From Mycobacterium sp. IS-1742 (GTDB lineage Bacteria > Actinomycetota > Actinomycetes > Mycobacteriales > Mycobacteriaceae): 64,000 bases of DNA. The DNA is taken from contig NZ_LQIV01000001.1 in assembly GCF_001500125.1 (NCBI RefSeq), positions 310,001 through 374,000 of the forward strand. The letters are read 5' to 3'. Position 1 is the stretch's first letter. Each line of letters starts with the position of its first letter. A program made the position numbers and the translations under genes. The notes under the pieces were generated by a model, which saw nothing but the letters and a program-made list of their open reading frames with translations, searched no databases and had not been told where the DNA came from. This document shows, one piece after another, positions 49,789-58,649 of the stretch.

Positions 49789-51144
49789 TCAGTCCTGGAT
49801 CCAGTTGCCGTGGAATCCGTACGGGACACGGTGCGGCAGTTGCACTCTGGCGACCGGCGGGGCGCTGAAGTCGGCGGCGTCGAGGATCACCAGGTCGCTG
49901 CCGTCACGCTGCGCGTCGTAGACGTACGCCAGGTACCACCCGTTCTGTTCGTCGGCCGGACCGGATGCGGCGGGCACGAACACCGCCTCTCCCGGTCCGC
50001 CCGGCGCGTCGGCGGTGCCGAAGACGTGTTCGGTCGCCGCGCCGGTCGTCAAGTCGTAGCGCACCAACCGCTGATCCCCCACTGACACCGCGTACCGCGC
50101 AGGTAGACCCGCCAGCCGGTCATCGATGCGGGGGAACTCCACCGCCCGGTCGTCGAGCCGGCGTTCGCGCACCACGCCGGTCACCAGGTCGACGGTCCAG
50201 CTCCACAGTACGCCGCTGGCGTCGAATCCGCCTGTGCCGCGCCATAATTCGGGATAGCGCACGGCCTGCAGAACCAGCGTGTTCCCGTCCTCGTACGCGT
50301 TGGCGACGTGGAACACGTAGCACGGGTCGATGTCGAACCACCGCACCTCGCCGAAGGGATCGTCGCGGCGCAGTACGCCGAGGCGGGCGCCGTAGTCGTC
50401 GTCCCAGCGGTACGGCATGTCGCCCTTGCCCTCGAGCGCGATGGCCATGTTGAACACGATCGGCAGGTCCATGAAGATCACGTGCCCGCTGGTCATCGCG
50501 AAGTCGTGCATCATCGTCAACGCCTTGACGTCCAGCGGCCGGTTGACGGTGAGTTCACCGTCGGCGTCGGCGCGGTGGTAGGTGACGTACGGCTCGAACA
50601 GGTTGCCGTAGCCGAAGAAGTGCAATTCGCCGGTGGTCGGGCAGATCTTGGGGTGCGCCGTCATGGAGTCGACCAGCTTGCCGCCGAAGTCGTATGCGCC
50701 GACGGTGCGCAGATCGTTGGTGATCTCGTACGGCAGCGACGATTCGACGAGCGCCAGGGTCTTTCCGGCGTGGTTGACGACGTGGGTGTTGGCGACGCTC
50801 GAGTGCAGGTTCCGGCTGCCGTCGGCGTTGTAGACCGGGAAGTCGTTCTCGAAGCTCTCGGTACGCACCCACCGGTTGCGGTACCAGGCGGCGCGGCCGT
50901 TCTCGATGCGGACGCCGTGGATCATCCCGTCGCCGGTGAACCAGTGCGCGGCGGGCTGCCGCGGGTTCGGGCCGTTGCGCAGGTACCAACCCTGCAGATC
51001 GGCCGGGATCTGCCCCTCGACGGGCAGGTCGAAGGCGGTGAGTTCGTCGGCGACCGGCGCGTAGTTGCCCCGGTTGAAGAACTCGCCGTCGGAGGGCAGG
51101 TTGTCGGCGCCGACGCCCTCTTTCGCTGAATACGTCTCGGTCAT
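49789..51144 (-). CDS. Carotenoid cleavage oxygenase
   Basis: A 451-residue seven-bladed propeller enzyme. The four iron-binding histidines are visible in MTAHPKICPTTGELHFFGYG, LTMMHDFAMTSGHVIFMDLP, YVFHVANAYEDGNTLVLQAV and VPYGFHGNWIQD. RNGPNPRQPAAHWFTGDGMI near the N-terminus is the family's usual entry. It cleaves a polyene or stilbene-like double bond with oxygen in the cytoplasm. The gene breaks the Rv3695-glpK synteny and is divergent from the broken gntR gene. Confidence 0.85.
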   Translation of the reverse strand: MTETYSAKEGVGADNLPSDGEFFNRGNYAPVADELTAFDLPVEGQIPADLQGWYLRNGPNPRQPAAHWFTGDGMIHGVRIENGRAAWYRNRWVRTESFENDFPVYNADGSRNLHSSVANTHVVNHAGKTLALVESSLPYEITNDLRTVGAYDFGGKLVDSMTAHPKICPTTGELHFFGYGNLFEPYVTYHRADADGELTVNRPLDVKALTMMHDFAMTSGHVIFMDLPIVFNMAIALEGKGDMPYRWDDDYGARLGVLRRDDPFGEVRWFDIDPCYVFHVANAYEDGNTLVLQAVRYPELWRGTGGFDASGVLWSWTVDLVTGVVRERRLDDRAVEFPRIDDRLAGLPARYAVSVGDQRLVRYDLTTGAATEHVFGTADAPGGPGEAVFVPAASGPADEQNGWYLAYVYDAQRDGSDLVILDAADFSAPPVARVQLPHRVPYGFHGNWIQD

Positions 51145-51252
51145 CTGAACTCCTCGGGCTGGCAGGGAAAGCCTGACACGACACTGACACTCCTAATGCG
51201 ACATGTCAATAGTGGAATGTCAGATCAGCGGCGGGCGGTGACGCAGAGGAAG

Positions 51253-51862
51253 ATGACGGCCATGCCCGGCCGCCGACACTCCGCCCTGGTGGCGAGACTG
51301 GTGGCCGACCGGTCGCCGGAGTCGCCGCGGGCCGTGGTCGACGAACTGCGCCGGGTGATCCTCGAAGGCGGCGCGCCGCCGGGGTCCCCCATCCCCCAGC
51401 GTCGCGCTGCTGACGGCCACCGAGCTCGCCGAGCTGTACATGGTCCGCGAAACGCTCGAGTCGGCGGCCCTCGTCGCGGCGGTCGCCAACGCCTCGGAGG
51501 CGGACCGATCGGCGCTGGCCGCATCGCATCGCCTCCTGGAGACGGCCGTGCGCGACGACGACCGGCACTCCTATCACCGCCAGAGCCGGCACTTCCACCT
51601 CGGCATGGCCCGGCCGTCGGGGATGCTGCGATTGGTGCACATGCTCGAATCCGCTTGGAACATCACCGAACCCGTACAGCTGATGGTGCACGTCGAACCT
51701 GCCGAGCGGGTTGCGCTGCACACCGACCACGGCCGCATGCTCGAAGCCTTCCTCGACCGCGACGTCGACGGGCTGCTCGCGACGAGCAAAGACCACCACC
51801 GGCGGCTCAACGCCGTGGTGGCGACTCTTCCCCCGGACAGCGGGCTGATCGCGCACGGGTGA
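51253..51862 (+). pseudogene. GntR-family regulator with its DNA-binding domain deleted
   Basis: The first part reads MTAMPGRRHSALVARLVADR and VVDELRRVILEGGAPPGSPI, the start of a GntR winged helix. At about 51395-51398 the frame shifts by one and resumes at SVALLTATELAELYMVRETL, the beginning of the FCD effector domain, which then continues normally to HG at the end (VQLMVHVEPAERVALHTDHG...). About 36-40 residues that would hold the helix-turn-helix and wing are missing. The FCD part alone is open from about 51440. It lies between the carotenoid oxygenase and permease genes, which it once presumably regulated. Confidence 0.75.
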
Positions 51863-51982
51863 GCGGCCCGTGAGTCGGTCATGTTGCCGATTGCGCGCAA
51901 ATATATTTGCCGCGCAACGACGGTGAAACACACCGGCGCTACGTTCCGTTCATCGCCTCGCCCGATGGACAGGAAACGCACC

Positions 51983-53539
51983 ATGACAGACACCCGTGAC
52001 CTCCCGCCGAGCGCCGTCATCGGCGCGGGCGACATCGTCGAAGCCGCCGGCCATCCCGTCGGCAGCGGGCTGATCAAAGACAGCTACGACCCGCGGCTGA
52101 CCAACGAGGACCTCGCGCCGCTGGGCAAGCAGACGTGGTCGTCGTACAACATCTTCGCGTTCTGGATGTCCGACGTGCACAGCGTCGGCGGCTACGTCAC
52201 CGCGGGCAGCCTGTTCGCCCTCGGCCTGGCCAGCTGGCAGGTGCTCATCGCCCTGCTCGTCGGCATCGTGATCGTCAACCTGCTGTGCAACCTCGTCGCC
52301 AAGCCCAGCCAGCAGGCCGGTGTGCCGTACCCGGTCGTGTGCCGCAGTTCGTTCGGCGTCCTCGGGGCCAACATCCCGGCGATCATCCGCGGCCTGATCG
52401 CGGTGGCCTGGTACGGCATCCAGACCTACCTCGCATCCGCGGCGCTCGACATCGTGCTGCTCAAACTGTTCCCCGGCCTGGCGCCCTACGCCGACGTCGA
52501 CCAGTACGGCTTCACCGGCCTGTCCCTGCTGGGCTGGTGCAGCTTCATGCTGCTGTGGGTGCTGCAGGCGTGCGTGTTCTGGCGCGGCATGGAATCGATC
52601 CGCAGGTTCATCGACTTCTGCGGGCCCGCCGTCTACGTCGTGATGTTCATCCTCTGCGGCTACCTGCTGTGGAAGTCGGGCTGGCATGTCAGCCTGACGC
52701 TCGGCGGCGAGAAGCAGGGCAACACGCTGGTCGTCATGCTCGGTGCGATCGCGCTCGTGGTGTCCTACTTCTCCGGGCCCATGCTGAACTTCGGCGACTT
52801 CGCCCGCTACGGCCGCAGCTTCGAGGCTGTCAAGAAGGGCAACTTCCTCGGCCTGCCGGTCAACTTCCTGATGTTCTCGCTGCTGGTCGTCGTCACGGCG
52901 GCCGCGACGGTGCCGGTGTTCGGCGAACTGCTGACCGACCCCGTCGAGACCGTCGCGCGGATCGACAGCGTCACCGCGATCGTCCTCGGCGCCCTGACGT
53001 TCACGATCGCGACCATCGGCATCAACATCGTGGCCAACTTCATCAGCCCCGCCTTCGACTTCTCCAACGTGAGCCCCCAGCGGATCAGCTGGCGGATGGG
53101 CGGCATGATCGCCGCGGTCGGATCCGTCCTGCTCACGCCGTGGAACCTCTACGGCAACCCCGAGGTCATCCACTACACGCTGGAGACCCTCGGCGCGTTC
53201 ATCGGCCCGCTGTTCGGCGTGCTGATCGCCGACTTCTACCTGGTGCGCAGGCAGAAGATCGTGGTCGACGACCTGTTCACGATGTCGGAGACGGGCAACT
53301 ACTGGTACGCGAAGGGGTACAACCCCGCGGCGGTGGCGGCCACCCTGGTGGGGGCCGTCCTGGCCGTGACCCCCGTGCTGCTCGGCGGTGTCGTGTTCGG
53401 CATGGCCGGCGCCGCGCAGTACAGCTGGTTCATCGGTTGCGGGGTGGCGTTCGCCGTCTACTACGTGCTGGCGACCCGCGGCCCGTGGCGGATGACCGCG
53501 CTGCGCGTCGCCGAGGGCGCCACTCTGGTCTCCAACTGA
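51983..53539 (+). CDS. NCS1-family nucleobase/hydantoin-type permease
   Basis: A 518-residue transporter with about 12 membrane helices. The NCS1 signature KQTWSSYNIFAFWMSDVHSV is followed by GLASWQVLIALLVGIVIVNL, PSQQAGVPYPVVCRSSFGVL and NFGDFARYGRSFEAVKKGNF. Members move uracil, cytosine, allantoin or hydantoins with a cation. No matching catabolic gene is near, so the substrate is open. ATG 51983 with AGGAAA upstream was chosen; an earlier in-frame ATG lies at 51965. A hairpin terminator follows at 53550. Confidence 0.85.
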   Translation: MTDTRDLPPSAVIGAGDIVEAAGHPVGSGLIKDSYDPRLTNEDLAPLGKQTWSSYNIFAFWMSDVHSVGGYVTAGSLFALGLASWQVLIALLVGIVIVNLLCNLVAKPSQQAGVPYPVVCRSSFGVLGANIPAIIRGLIAVAWYGIQTYLASAALDIVLLKLFPGLAPYADVDQYGFTGLSLLGWCSFMLLWVLQACVFWRGMESIRRFIDFCGPAVYVVMFILCGYLLWKSGWHVSLTLGGEKQGNTLVVMLGAIALVVSYFSGPMLNFGDFARYGRSFEAVKKGNFLGLPVNFLMFSLLVVVTAAATVPVFGELLTDPVETVARIDSVTAIVLGALTFTIATIGINIVANFISPAFDFSNVSPQRISWRMGGMIAAVGSVLLTPWNLYGNPEVIHYTLETLGAFIGPLFGVLIADFYLVRRQKIVVDDLFTMSETGNYWYAKGYNPAAVAATLVGAVLAVTPVLLGGVVFGMAGAAQYSWFIGCGVAFAVYYVLATRGPWRMTALRVAEGATLVSN

Positions 53540-53549
53540 CCGACACGAA

Positions 53550-53583
53550 GGGCCTGACATTCCGCTTGTGGAATGTCAGGCCC
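53550..53583 (+). terminator. Perfect 14-pair hairpin after the permease
   Basis: GGGCCTGACATTCC (53550-53563) pairs fully with GGAATGTCAGGCCC (53570-53583) around a 6-base loop, 10 bases after the permease stop and 13 bases before the padR start. It probably terminates the permease transcript. The 12-mer GTGGAATGTCAG inside it also occurs at 51212-51223. Confidence 0.7.
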
Positions 53584-53596
53584 TTACGCTTTCGTG

Positions 53597-54121
53597 GTGA
53601 GCCTCCGATTCGCCGCCCTCGGCCTCCTCGCCCAGCATCCTGGCAGCGGGTACGACCTGCTCAGGCGCTTCGATGAATCGATGGCCAACGTGTGGCCGGC
53701 CACCCAGAGCCAGCTCTACAGCGAACTGAACCGACTCGCCGACGCCGGCCTCATCGAGGTCACCGACATCGGTGCGCGCGGCCGCAAGGAGTACCGCGTC
53801 ACCGCGGCCGGCCGGGCCGAACTCAGGCGCTGGATCACCGATCCGAGCGACGACCCGCCGCTGCGCCGCCCGGACCTGTTACGCGTGTTCCTGCTCGGCG
53901 AGTTGCCTGCCGAGGCGGCGCGCAAGCACTTCACCTCCGTCGCCGAATACGCACTGACGGAACTCACACGGCTCGAGACGATGCGCGATTCGGTGCACTG
54001 GGACAAGGACGAGGCCGCGTTCTACGGCCGCGCCGCACTCGAGTACGGACTCCGCCTGCGGGCGATGGAGGCGCAGTGGGCCCGGGACGTGGCCCGCTGG
54101 ATCGACGAGCGACACGATTGA
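53597..54121 (+). CDS. PadR-family regulator (Vir-type, short)
   Basis: A 174-residue protein from GTG 53597. The N-terminal winged helix has LRFAALGLLAQHPGSGYDLL and VWPATQSQLYSELNRLADAG with the wing RKEYRVTAAGRAELRRWI. A C-terminal helical domain of about 90 residues follows, as in PadR subfamily 2. The ATG at 53573 would place the start inside the terminator hairpin and is less likely. It may regulate the permease or the next gene. Ligand unknown. Confidence 0.8.
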   Translation: MSLRFAALGLLAQHPGSGYDLLRRFDESMANVWPATQSQLYSELNRLADAGLIEVTDIGARGRKEYRVTAAGRAELRRWITDPSDDPPLRRPDLLRVFLLGELPAEAARKHFTSVAEYALTELTRLETMRDSVHWDKDEAAFYGRAALEYGLRLRAMEAQWARDVARWIDERHD

Positions 54122-54139
54122 GCGTTGCATCGCGATAGT

Positions 54140-54166
54140 TTCCGATATATCGTCAACGTATCGGAA
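54140..54166. promoter_or_regulatory. Operator-like inverted repeat before the second padR
   Basis: TTCCGATA (54140-54147) and TATCGGAA (54159-54166) are exact inverses with 11 bases between, and CGATATATCG within is itself a palindrome. It lies 40 bases before the start of the 54207 padR gene. PadR proteins often bind such repeats at their own promoter; autoregulation is inferred. Confidence 0.55.
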
Positions 54167-54206
54167 GCGCGCAGTGCGCTTTCTCGCCACCGAAGGATTC
54201 ACCACC

Positions 54207-54926
54207 ATGAGCAACCCATTCGACTTTGGATTCGGCGTCGGTCCGGGCGTTCGACGTGCGATGCACGAACAGCGAAGGCAGGCCCGCCGCGAGTTCCGCG
54301 ACCAACTGCGTGAGCAGCGGCGCGGCGACGGCGTCAGCGAGCACGGTGCCGACTTCGACGCCGGCTCGGCTGCCGGCTTCGGGCGCCACCCGGGCCGCGG
54401 ACCCGGCTTCGAGTTCGCGTTCGACCCGCGCGGCGGCAGCTTCGGCTTCGCGGCGGCCGGCCGCGGGCGTCGTGGCGGCGGCCGCGGACGTGGACGTCGC
54501 GGCGACGTCCGCACCGCCATCGTCGCCCTGCTGGCCGAACGGCCCATGCACGGCTACGAGATGATCCAGCAGATCGCCGAACGCAGCAACGGGCTGTGGA
54601 AACCCAGCCCCGGCTCGGTGTACCCCACCCTGCAACTCCTCGTCGACGAAGGTCTGATCGTCGGCACCGAGACGGAGGGCAGCAAGAAGCTGTTCGAGCT
54701 CACCGACGAAGGCCGTGCGGCCGCGGAGAAGGTCGAGACCCCGCCGTGGGAGCAGATCACCGACGACGCCGGACCCGGACACGCCACCCTGCAGCACGCC
54801 GTCGCCCAACTCATGGGCGCCGTCGCGCAGTCGGCCTACGCCGCCGGCGAGGAGCAGCAGGCGCGCATCGTCGAGATCGTCAACAACGCCCGCCGCGAGA
54901 TCTACGGCGTACTCGGCGAGGAGTAG
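54207..54926 (+). CDS. PadR-family regulator with Gly/Arg-rich N-terminal extension
   Basis: A 239-residue protein from ATG 54207. The first 100 residues are unusual: a Phe/Gly-rich start (MSNPFDFGFGVGPGVRRAMH), an Arg/Glu helix, then a run of G and R (RGRRGGGRGRGRRGDVR). The PadR winged helix follows (TAIVALLAERPMHGYEMIQQ, PSPGSVYPTLQLLVDEGLIV, KLFELTDEGRAAAEKVE) and a short helix tail. The basic stretch could add non-specific DNA or RNA binding. The palindrome at 54140-54166 suggests self-control. Confidence 0.8.
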   Translation: MSNPFDFGFGVGPGVRRAMHEQRRQARREFRDQLREQRRGDGVSEHGADFDAGSAAGFGRHPGRGPGFEFAFDPRGGSFGFAAAGRGRRGGGRGRGRRGDVRTAIVALLAERPMHGYEMIQQIAERSNGLWKPSPGSVYPTLQLLVDEGLIVGTETEGSKKLFELTDEGRAAAEKVETPPWEQITDDAGPGHATLQHAVAQLMGAVAQSAYAAGEEQQARIVEIVNNARREIYGVLGEE

Positions 54927-54930
54927 CGAG

Positions 54931-56448
54931 CTACTCCACGTCGACCCAGTCGAGGGTGCGCTGCACGGCCTTCTGCCAACCGGCGTACCCGTCGGCGCGC
55001 TGGTCGTCGTTCCACTGCGGCGTCCAGCGCTTGTCCTCCTGCCAGTTGCGCCGCAGATCGTCGGCGCCGTCCCAGAAGCCGACCGCCAACCCGGCCGCGT
55101 AACCGGCTCCCAGAGCGGTGGTTTCGGCCACCACGGGTCGCACGACGTCGACACCGAGCACGTCGGCCTGGATCTGCATGCACAGGTCGTTGGCGGTGAT
55201 TCCGCCGTCGACTTTGAGCACCTCGAGGTGCACGCCGGAGTCGGCCTCCATCGCGTCGACGACGTCTCGGCTCTGGTAGCAGATCGCCTCCAGCGTCGCG
55301 CGGGCCACGTGGGCGTTGGTATTGAACCGGGACAGGCCGACGATGGCGCCGCGGGCATCCGAACGCCAGTACGGTGCGAACAGCCCCGAGAACGCGGGCA
55401 CGAAGTACACCCCGCCGTTGTCGTCGACCTGACGCGCCAACGCCTCGCTCTGCGATGCGCCGCTGATGATGCCGAGCTGATCGCGCAGCCACTGCACCGC
55501 CGAACCGGTCACCGCGATCGAACCCTCCAGCGCGTAAACGGGTTTGGCGTCCCCGAACTGGTAACACACCGTGGTCAGCAGGCCGTTGTCCGACCGGACG
55601 ATCTTCTCGCCGGTGTTGAGCAGCAGGAAATTGCCTGTGCCGTAGGTGTTCTTGGCCTCCCCCACCGACAGGCACACCTGCCCGACCATCGCGGCCTGCT
55701 GGTCTCCGAGGATCCCGGTGATGGGCACCTCGCCGCCGAGGGGTCCGTCCTCGCGGGTGACGCCGTGACAGTCCGGGCACGACGAGGGCTTGATCTCGGG
55801 CAGCATCTGACGCGGAATCCCGAAGAACGACAACAGTTCGTCGTCCCAGTCCAGCGTCTCCAAGTCCATGAGCATGGTGCGGCTGGCGTTGGTGACGTCG
55901 GTGACGTGCACGCCGCCCCGCGGCCCGCCGGTCAGATTCCACACCACCCAGCTGTCGGCGGTGCCGAAGATCGCGTCACCCTTCTCGGCGGCCTCCCGCA
56001 CGCCGTCGACGTTGTCGAGGATCCACTGCACCTTGCCCGCGGAGAAGTACGTCGCGGGCGGCAGACCGGCCTTGCGTCGGATCACGTCACCGCGTCCGTC
56101 GCGGTCGAGCGCCGTGGCGATGCGGTCGGTGCGGGTGTCCTGCCAGACGATCGCGTTGTAGTACGGCCGGCCGGTGCGGCGGTTCCACACCAGCGCGGTC
56201 TCCCGCTGATTGGTGATGCCCAGCGCACACAGATCGCTCGCCGACAGGGTGGTGCGGTTGAGCGCGGACATCAGCACCGACGCGGTGCGCTCCCAGATCT
56301 CCACCGGGTTGTGCTCCACCCAGCCGGCCTGCGGCAGGAGCTGCTCGTGTTCGAGCTGGTGGCGACCGACCTCGGCGCCGTCGTGGTCGAAGATCATGCA
56401 CCTGGTGCTGGTGGTGCCCTGGTCGATGGCGGCGACGAACTCGGCCAC
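54931..56448 (-). CDS. glpK: Glycerol kinase
   Basis: A 505-residue FGGY-family kinase that starts at GTG 56448 (AAGGAG just upstream): [20 protein letters not shown], later [49 protein letters not shown], and the C-terminal [20 protein letters not shown]. It phosphorylates glycerol to glycerol-3-phosphate in the cytoplasm. It corresponds to Rv3696c. No glycerol facilitator or glpD is next to it. The 5' side faces a divergent methyltransferase gene 42 bases away. Confidence 0.95.
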   Translation of the reverse strand: MAEFVAAIDQGTTSTRCMIFDHDGAEVGRHQLEHEQLLPQAGWVEHNPVEIWERTASVLMSALNRTTLSASDLCALGITNQRETALVWNRRTGRPYYNAIVWQDTRTDRIATALDRDGRGDVIRRKAGLPPATYFSAGKVQWILDNVDGVREAAEKGDAIFGTADSWVVWNLTGGPRGGVHVTDVTNASRTMLMDLETLDWDDELLSFFGIPRQMLPEIKPSSCPDCHGVTREDGPLGGEVPITGILGDQQAAMVGQVCLSVGEAKNTYGTGNFLLLNTGEKIVRSDNGLLTTVCYQFGDAKPVYALEGSIAVTGSAVQWLRDQLGIISGASQSEALARQVDDNGGVYFVPAFSGLFAPYWRSDARGAIVGLSRFNTNAHVARATLEAICYQSRDVVDAMEADSGVHLEVLKVDGGITANDLCMQIQADVLGVDVVRPVVAETTALGAGYAAGLAVGFWDGADDLRRNWQEDKRWTPQWNDDQRADGYAGWQKAVQRTLDWVDVE

Positions 56449-56490
56449 GCTTCTCCTTCGTGTCCTTCGTGTCGGGGTTAGTCGTCCATC

Positions 56491-57270
56491 ATGGACCACA
56501 TGGCAACGCAGATCGCCGACATCGACCGGATGCCCCGCGGCGGCCCCCGCGCATCGTGCCTGGACCGGCTGCTGGAGACCGACCGTCTGGAGTACCTCGA
56601 CCGCGACTCCGATGGAGACGCCACGAACGAGGCGCGCAAGCGCAGCGTCGTCCAGGCGCTGGAGCGCACCGGCGCGTTGTTCGGCCAGCACGACAAGTTC
56701 GCCGAGATCGCGTTGTCGGAGATCGCCGACGTGCCCGACCCCAAGGTGCTCGAACTCGGGGCGGGGCACGGGGAGCTGTCGCGCAGGCTGCTCGACGCGC
56801 ACCCCACCGCCGAGGTCACCGTCACCGACCTCGACGAGACGTCGGTGGCGACGATCGCCGCGAGCGACCTCGGCAGGAACCCGCGGGCGCGGGTGCAACG
56901 CATGGACGCCACCGCCATCGACGCCCCCGACGGCGCATTCGCCCTCGCCGTCTTCGTGCTGTCGTTCCACCACCTGTCACCCGCGCAGGCCGCCGAAGCG
57001 ATCGCCGAGGGCACCCGGGTGGCCGACAAACTGCTGATCGTCGACCTGCCGCGGCCCCCGGCCCCACTGCACGTGGTCCGGCTGCTGACGATGCTGCCGC
57101 TCGCCCCGTTCGTGCCGTTCGTGCACGACGGGGTGATCAGCTCACTGCGCTGTTACAGCCCGTCGGCGCTGCGTGCCCTCGCCGCGCACGCCGACCCCGA
57201 CATCGAGGTCGAACTGCGGGGCGGACTGTTCACCGAGCAGGTGCTGGTGGCCCGCAGACGGCGCGAGTAA
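56491..57270 (+). CDS. Class I SAM-dependent methyltransferase
   Basis: A 259-residue protein. SAM motif I is [16 protein letters not shown], followed by [19 protein letters not shown], an acidic [20 protein letters not shown] and [20 protein letters not shown]. No further domain. The target, a small molecule or lipid, cannot be told. It is divergent from glpK and 58 bases upstream of the MFS gene, so it may be cotranscribed with it. Confidence 0.8.
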   Translation: MDHMATQIADIDRMPRGGPRASCLDRLLETDRLEYLDRDSDGDATNEARKRSVVQALERTGALFGQHDKFAEIALSEIADVPDPKVLELGAGHGELSRRLLDAHPTAEVTVTDLDETSVATIAASDLGRNPRARVQRMDATAIDAPDGAFALAVFVLSFHHLSPAQAAEAIAEGTRVADKLLIVDLPRPPAPLHVVRLLTMLPLAPFVPFVHDGVISSLRCYSPSALRALAAHADPDIEVELRGGLFTEQVLVARRRRE

Positions 57271-57328
57271 GAATCACCGCGCGCACAACTGTGGCGCGAT
57301 CGCGGCGGTTCGGCGCTAATGGCCCAAC

Positions 57329-58645
57329 GTGACCATCGCCGATCCGCCGATCACTCCGGGATCCGACATCGACGACCGCCGGGTGCGCACCGCCCTGCTG
57401 TCGAGCCTGGTCGGCACGACGATCGAGTGGTACGACTTCTTCCTCTACGCCACCGCCGCCAGCCTGGTGTTCAACCAGGCGTTCTTCCCTGACCAGAGCT
57501 CCTTCGTCGGCACCATGCTGTCGTTCGCGACGTTCGCCGTCGGGTTCGTGGTGCGCCCGATCGGCGGATTCGTGTTCGGGCACATCGGTGACCGCATCGG
57601 CCGCAAACGCACGCTGGCACTGACGATGTTCCTGATGGGCGGCGCGACCGCGCTGATGGGCGTGTTGCCGACGGCCGCGCAGATCGGTGTGCTGGCGCCG
57701 ATCCTGCTGTTGTTGCTGCGGATCGCGCAGGGGTTCGCGCTGGGCGGCGAATGGGCCGGGGCGGTGCTGCTGGCGGTCGAGCACAGCCCGGCGAAGCGCC
57801 GCGGGTTCTCCGGCAGCGTTCCCCAGATCGGGCTCGCCCTGGGGCTGGCGCTGGGTACCGGGGTGTTCGCGCTGTTGCAGGTGGTGCTGCCCGACGACGC
57901 GTTCCTGTCCTACGGCTGGCGCATCGCGTTCCTGGTCAGCGTCGTGCTGGTGATCTTCGGCGTGGTGGTCCGACTCAAGGCCGAGGAGACACCGGCCTTC
58001 GAGAAGGTCCGCGACGACGACGAGCGGTCCGCGGTGCCGATCAAGGAGATCTTCCGTCCGCCGGTGCTCAGGACCACGGTGCTGGGCATGCTGTCGCGCT
58101 GGGGTGAGGGCGCCGCGTTCAACACCTGGGGCGTGTTCGCGATCTCCTATGCGACGGCGACCCTGCATTTCGAGAAGGTGCCGGTGCTGATCGTGGTGAC
58201 GGTGTCGGCGTTGCTGATGGCCGTGCTGCTCCCGGTGTCCGGGCTCCTCGTCGACCGGTTCGGCGCCAAGCTGGTCTACGGCACCGGCATCGCCGCCTAT
58301 GCGGCCGCGGTGTTCCCCGTCTTCGCACTGTTCAACACCGGCAGCATGGTCGCCTACACGGTCGGGATGGTGGTGGTGTTCGGCGTCATCCACGCCTGGT
58401 TCTACGGCGCCCAGGGCACGCTCTACGCCTCGCTGTTCCCCACCCGCATCCGGTACACGGGCCTGTCGACGGTCTATCAGCTCTCCGGCGTGTACTCGTC
58501 GGGTCTGACCCCGCTGATCCTCACCGCGCTGATCGCCGCCGCGGGCAACACGCCGTGGTTGGCGTGCGGCTATCTGGTCGCGACGGCGCTGATCAGCGTG
58601 GTCGCCACGGTGCTGCTGCGCCCGCGCGCGCTGGCCGACCTCTGA
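57329..58645 (+). CDS. MFS transporter, metabolite:H+ symporter (MHS) type
   Basis: A 438-residue, 12-helix transporter from GTG 57329. The MHS hallmarks are GTTIEWYDFFLYATAASLVF at the first helix, GGFVFGHIGDRIGRKRTLAL in the first loop, and LLLRIAQGFALGGEWAGAVL. Relatives carry dicarboxylates, proline/betaine, shikimate or aromatic acids. The central loop is acidic and long (VRDDDERSAVPIKE). Substrate not predictable from neighbours. Confidence 0.85.
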   Translation: MTIADPPITPGSDIDDRRVRTALLSSLVGTTIEWYDFFLYATAASLVFNQAFFPDQSSFVGTMLSFATFAVGFVVRPIGGFVFGHIGDRIGRKRTLALTMFLMGGATALMGVLPTAAQIGVLAPILLLLLRIAQGFALGGEWAGAVLLAVEHSPAKRRGFSGSVPQIGLALGLALGTGVFALLQVVLPDDAFLSYGWRIAFLVSVVLVIFGVVVRLKAEETPAFEKVRDDDERSAVPIKEIFRPPVLRTTVLGMLSRWGEGAAFNTWGVFAISYATATLHFEKVPVLIVVTVSALLMAVLLPVSGLLVDRFGAKLVYGTGIAAYAAAVFPVFALFNTGSMVAYTVGMVVVFGVIHAWFYGAQGTLYASLFPTRIRYTGLSTVYQLSGVYSSGLTPLILTALIAAAGNTPWLACGYLVATALISVVATVLLRPRALADL

Positions 58646-58649
58646 GTGC

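Noticed and set aside
51950..53560. Leftward frame of 536 codons opposite the permease
   Set aside because: Composition is nearly all Q, D, E, R, H, A and G; it is antisense to a clear 12-helix transporter.
57230..58393. Leftward frame of 387 codons opposite the MFS gene
   Set aside because: His/Gln/Arg-rich antisense shadow; the sense frame has the MHS transporter signatures.
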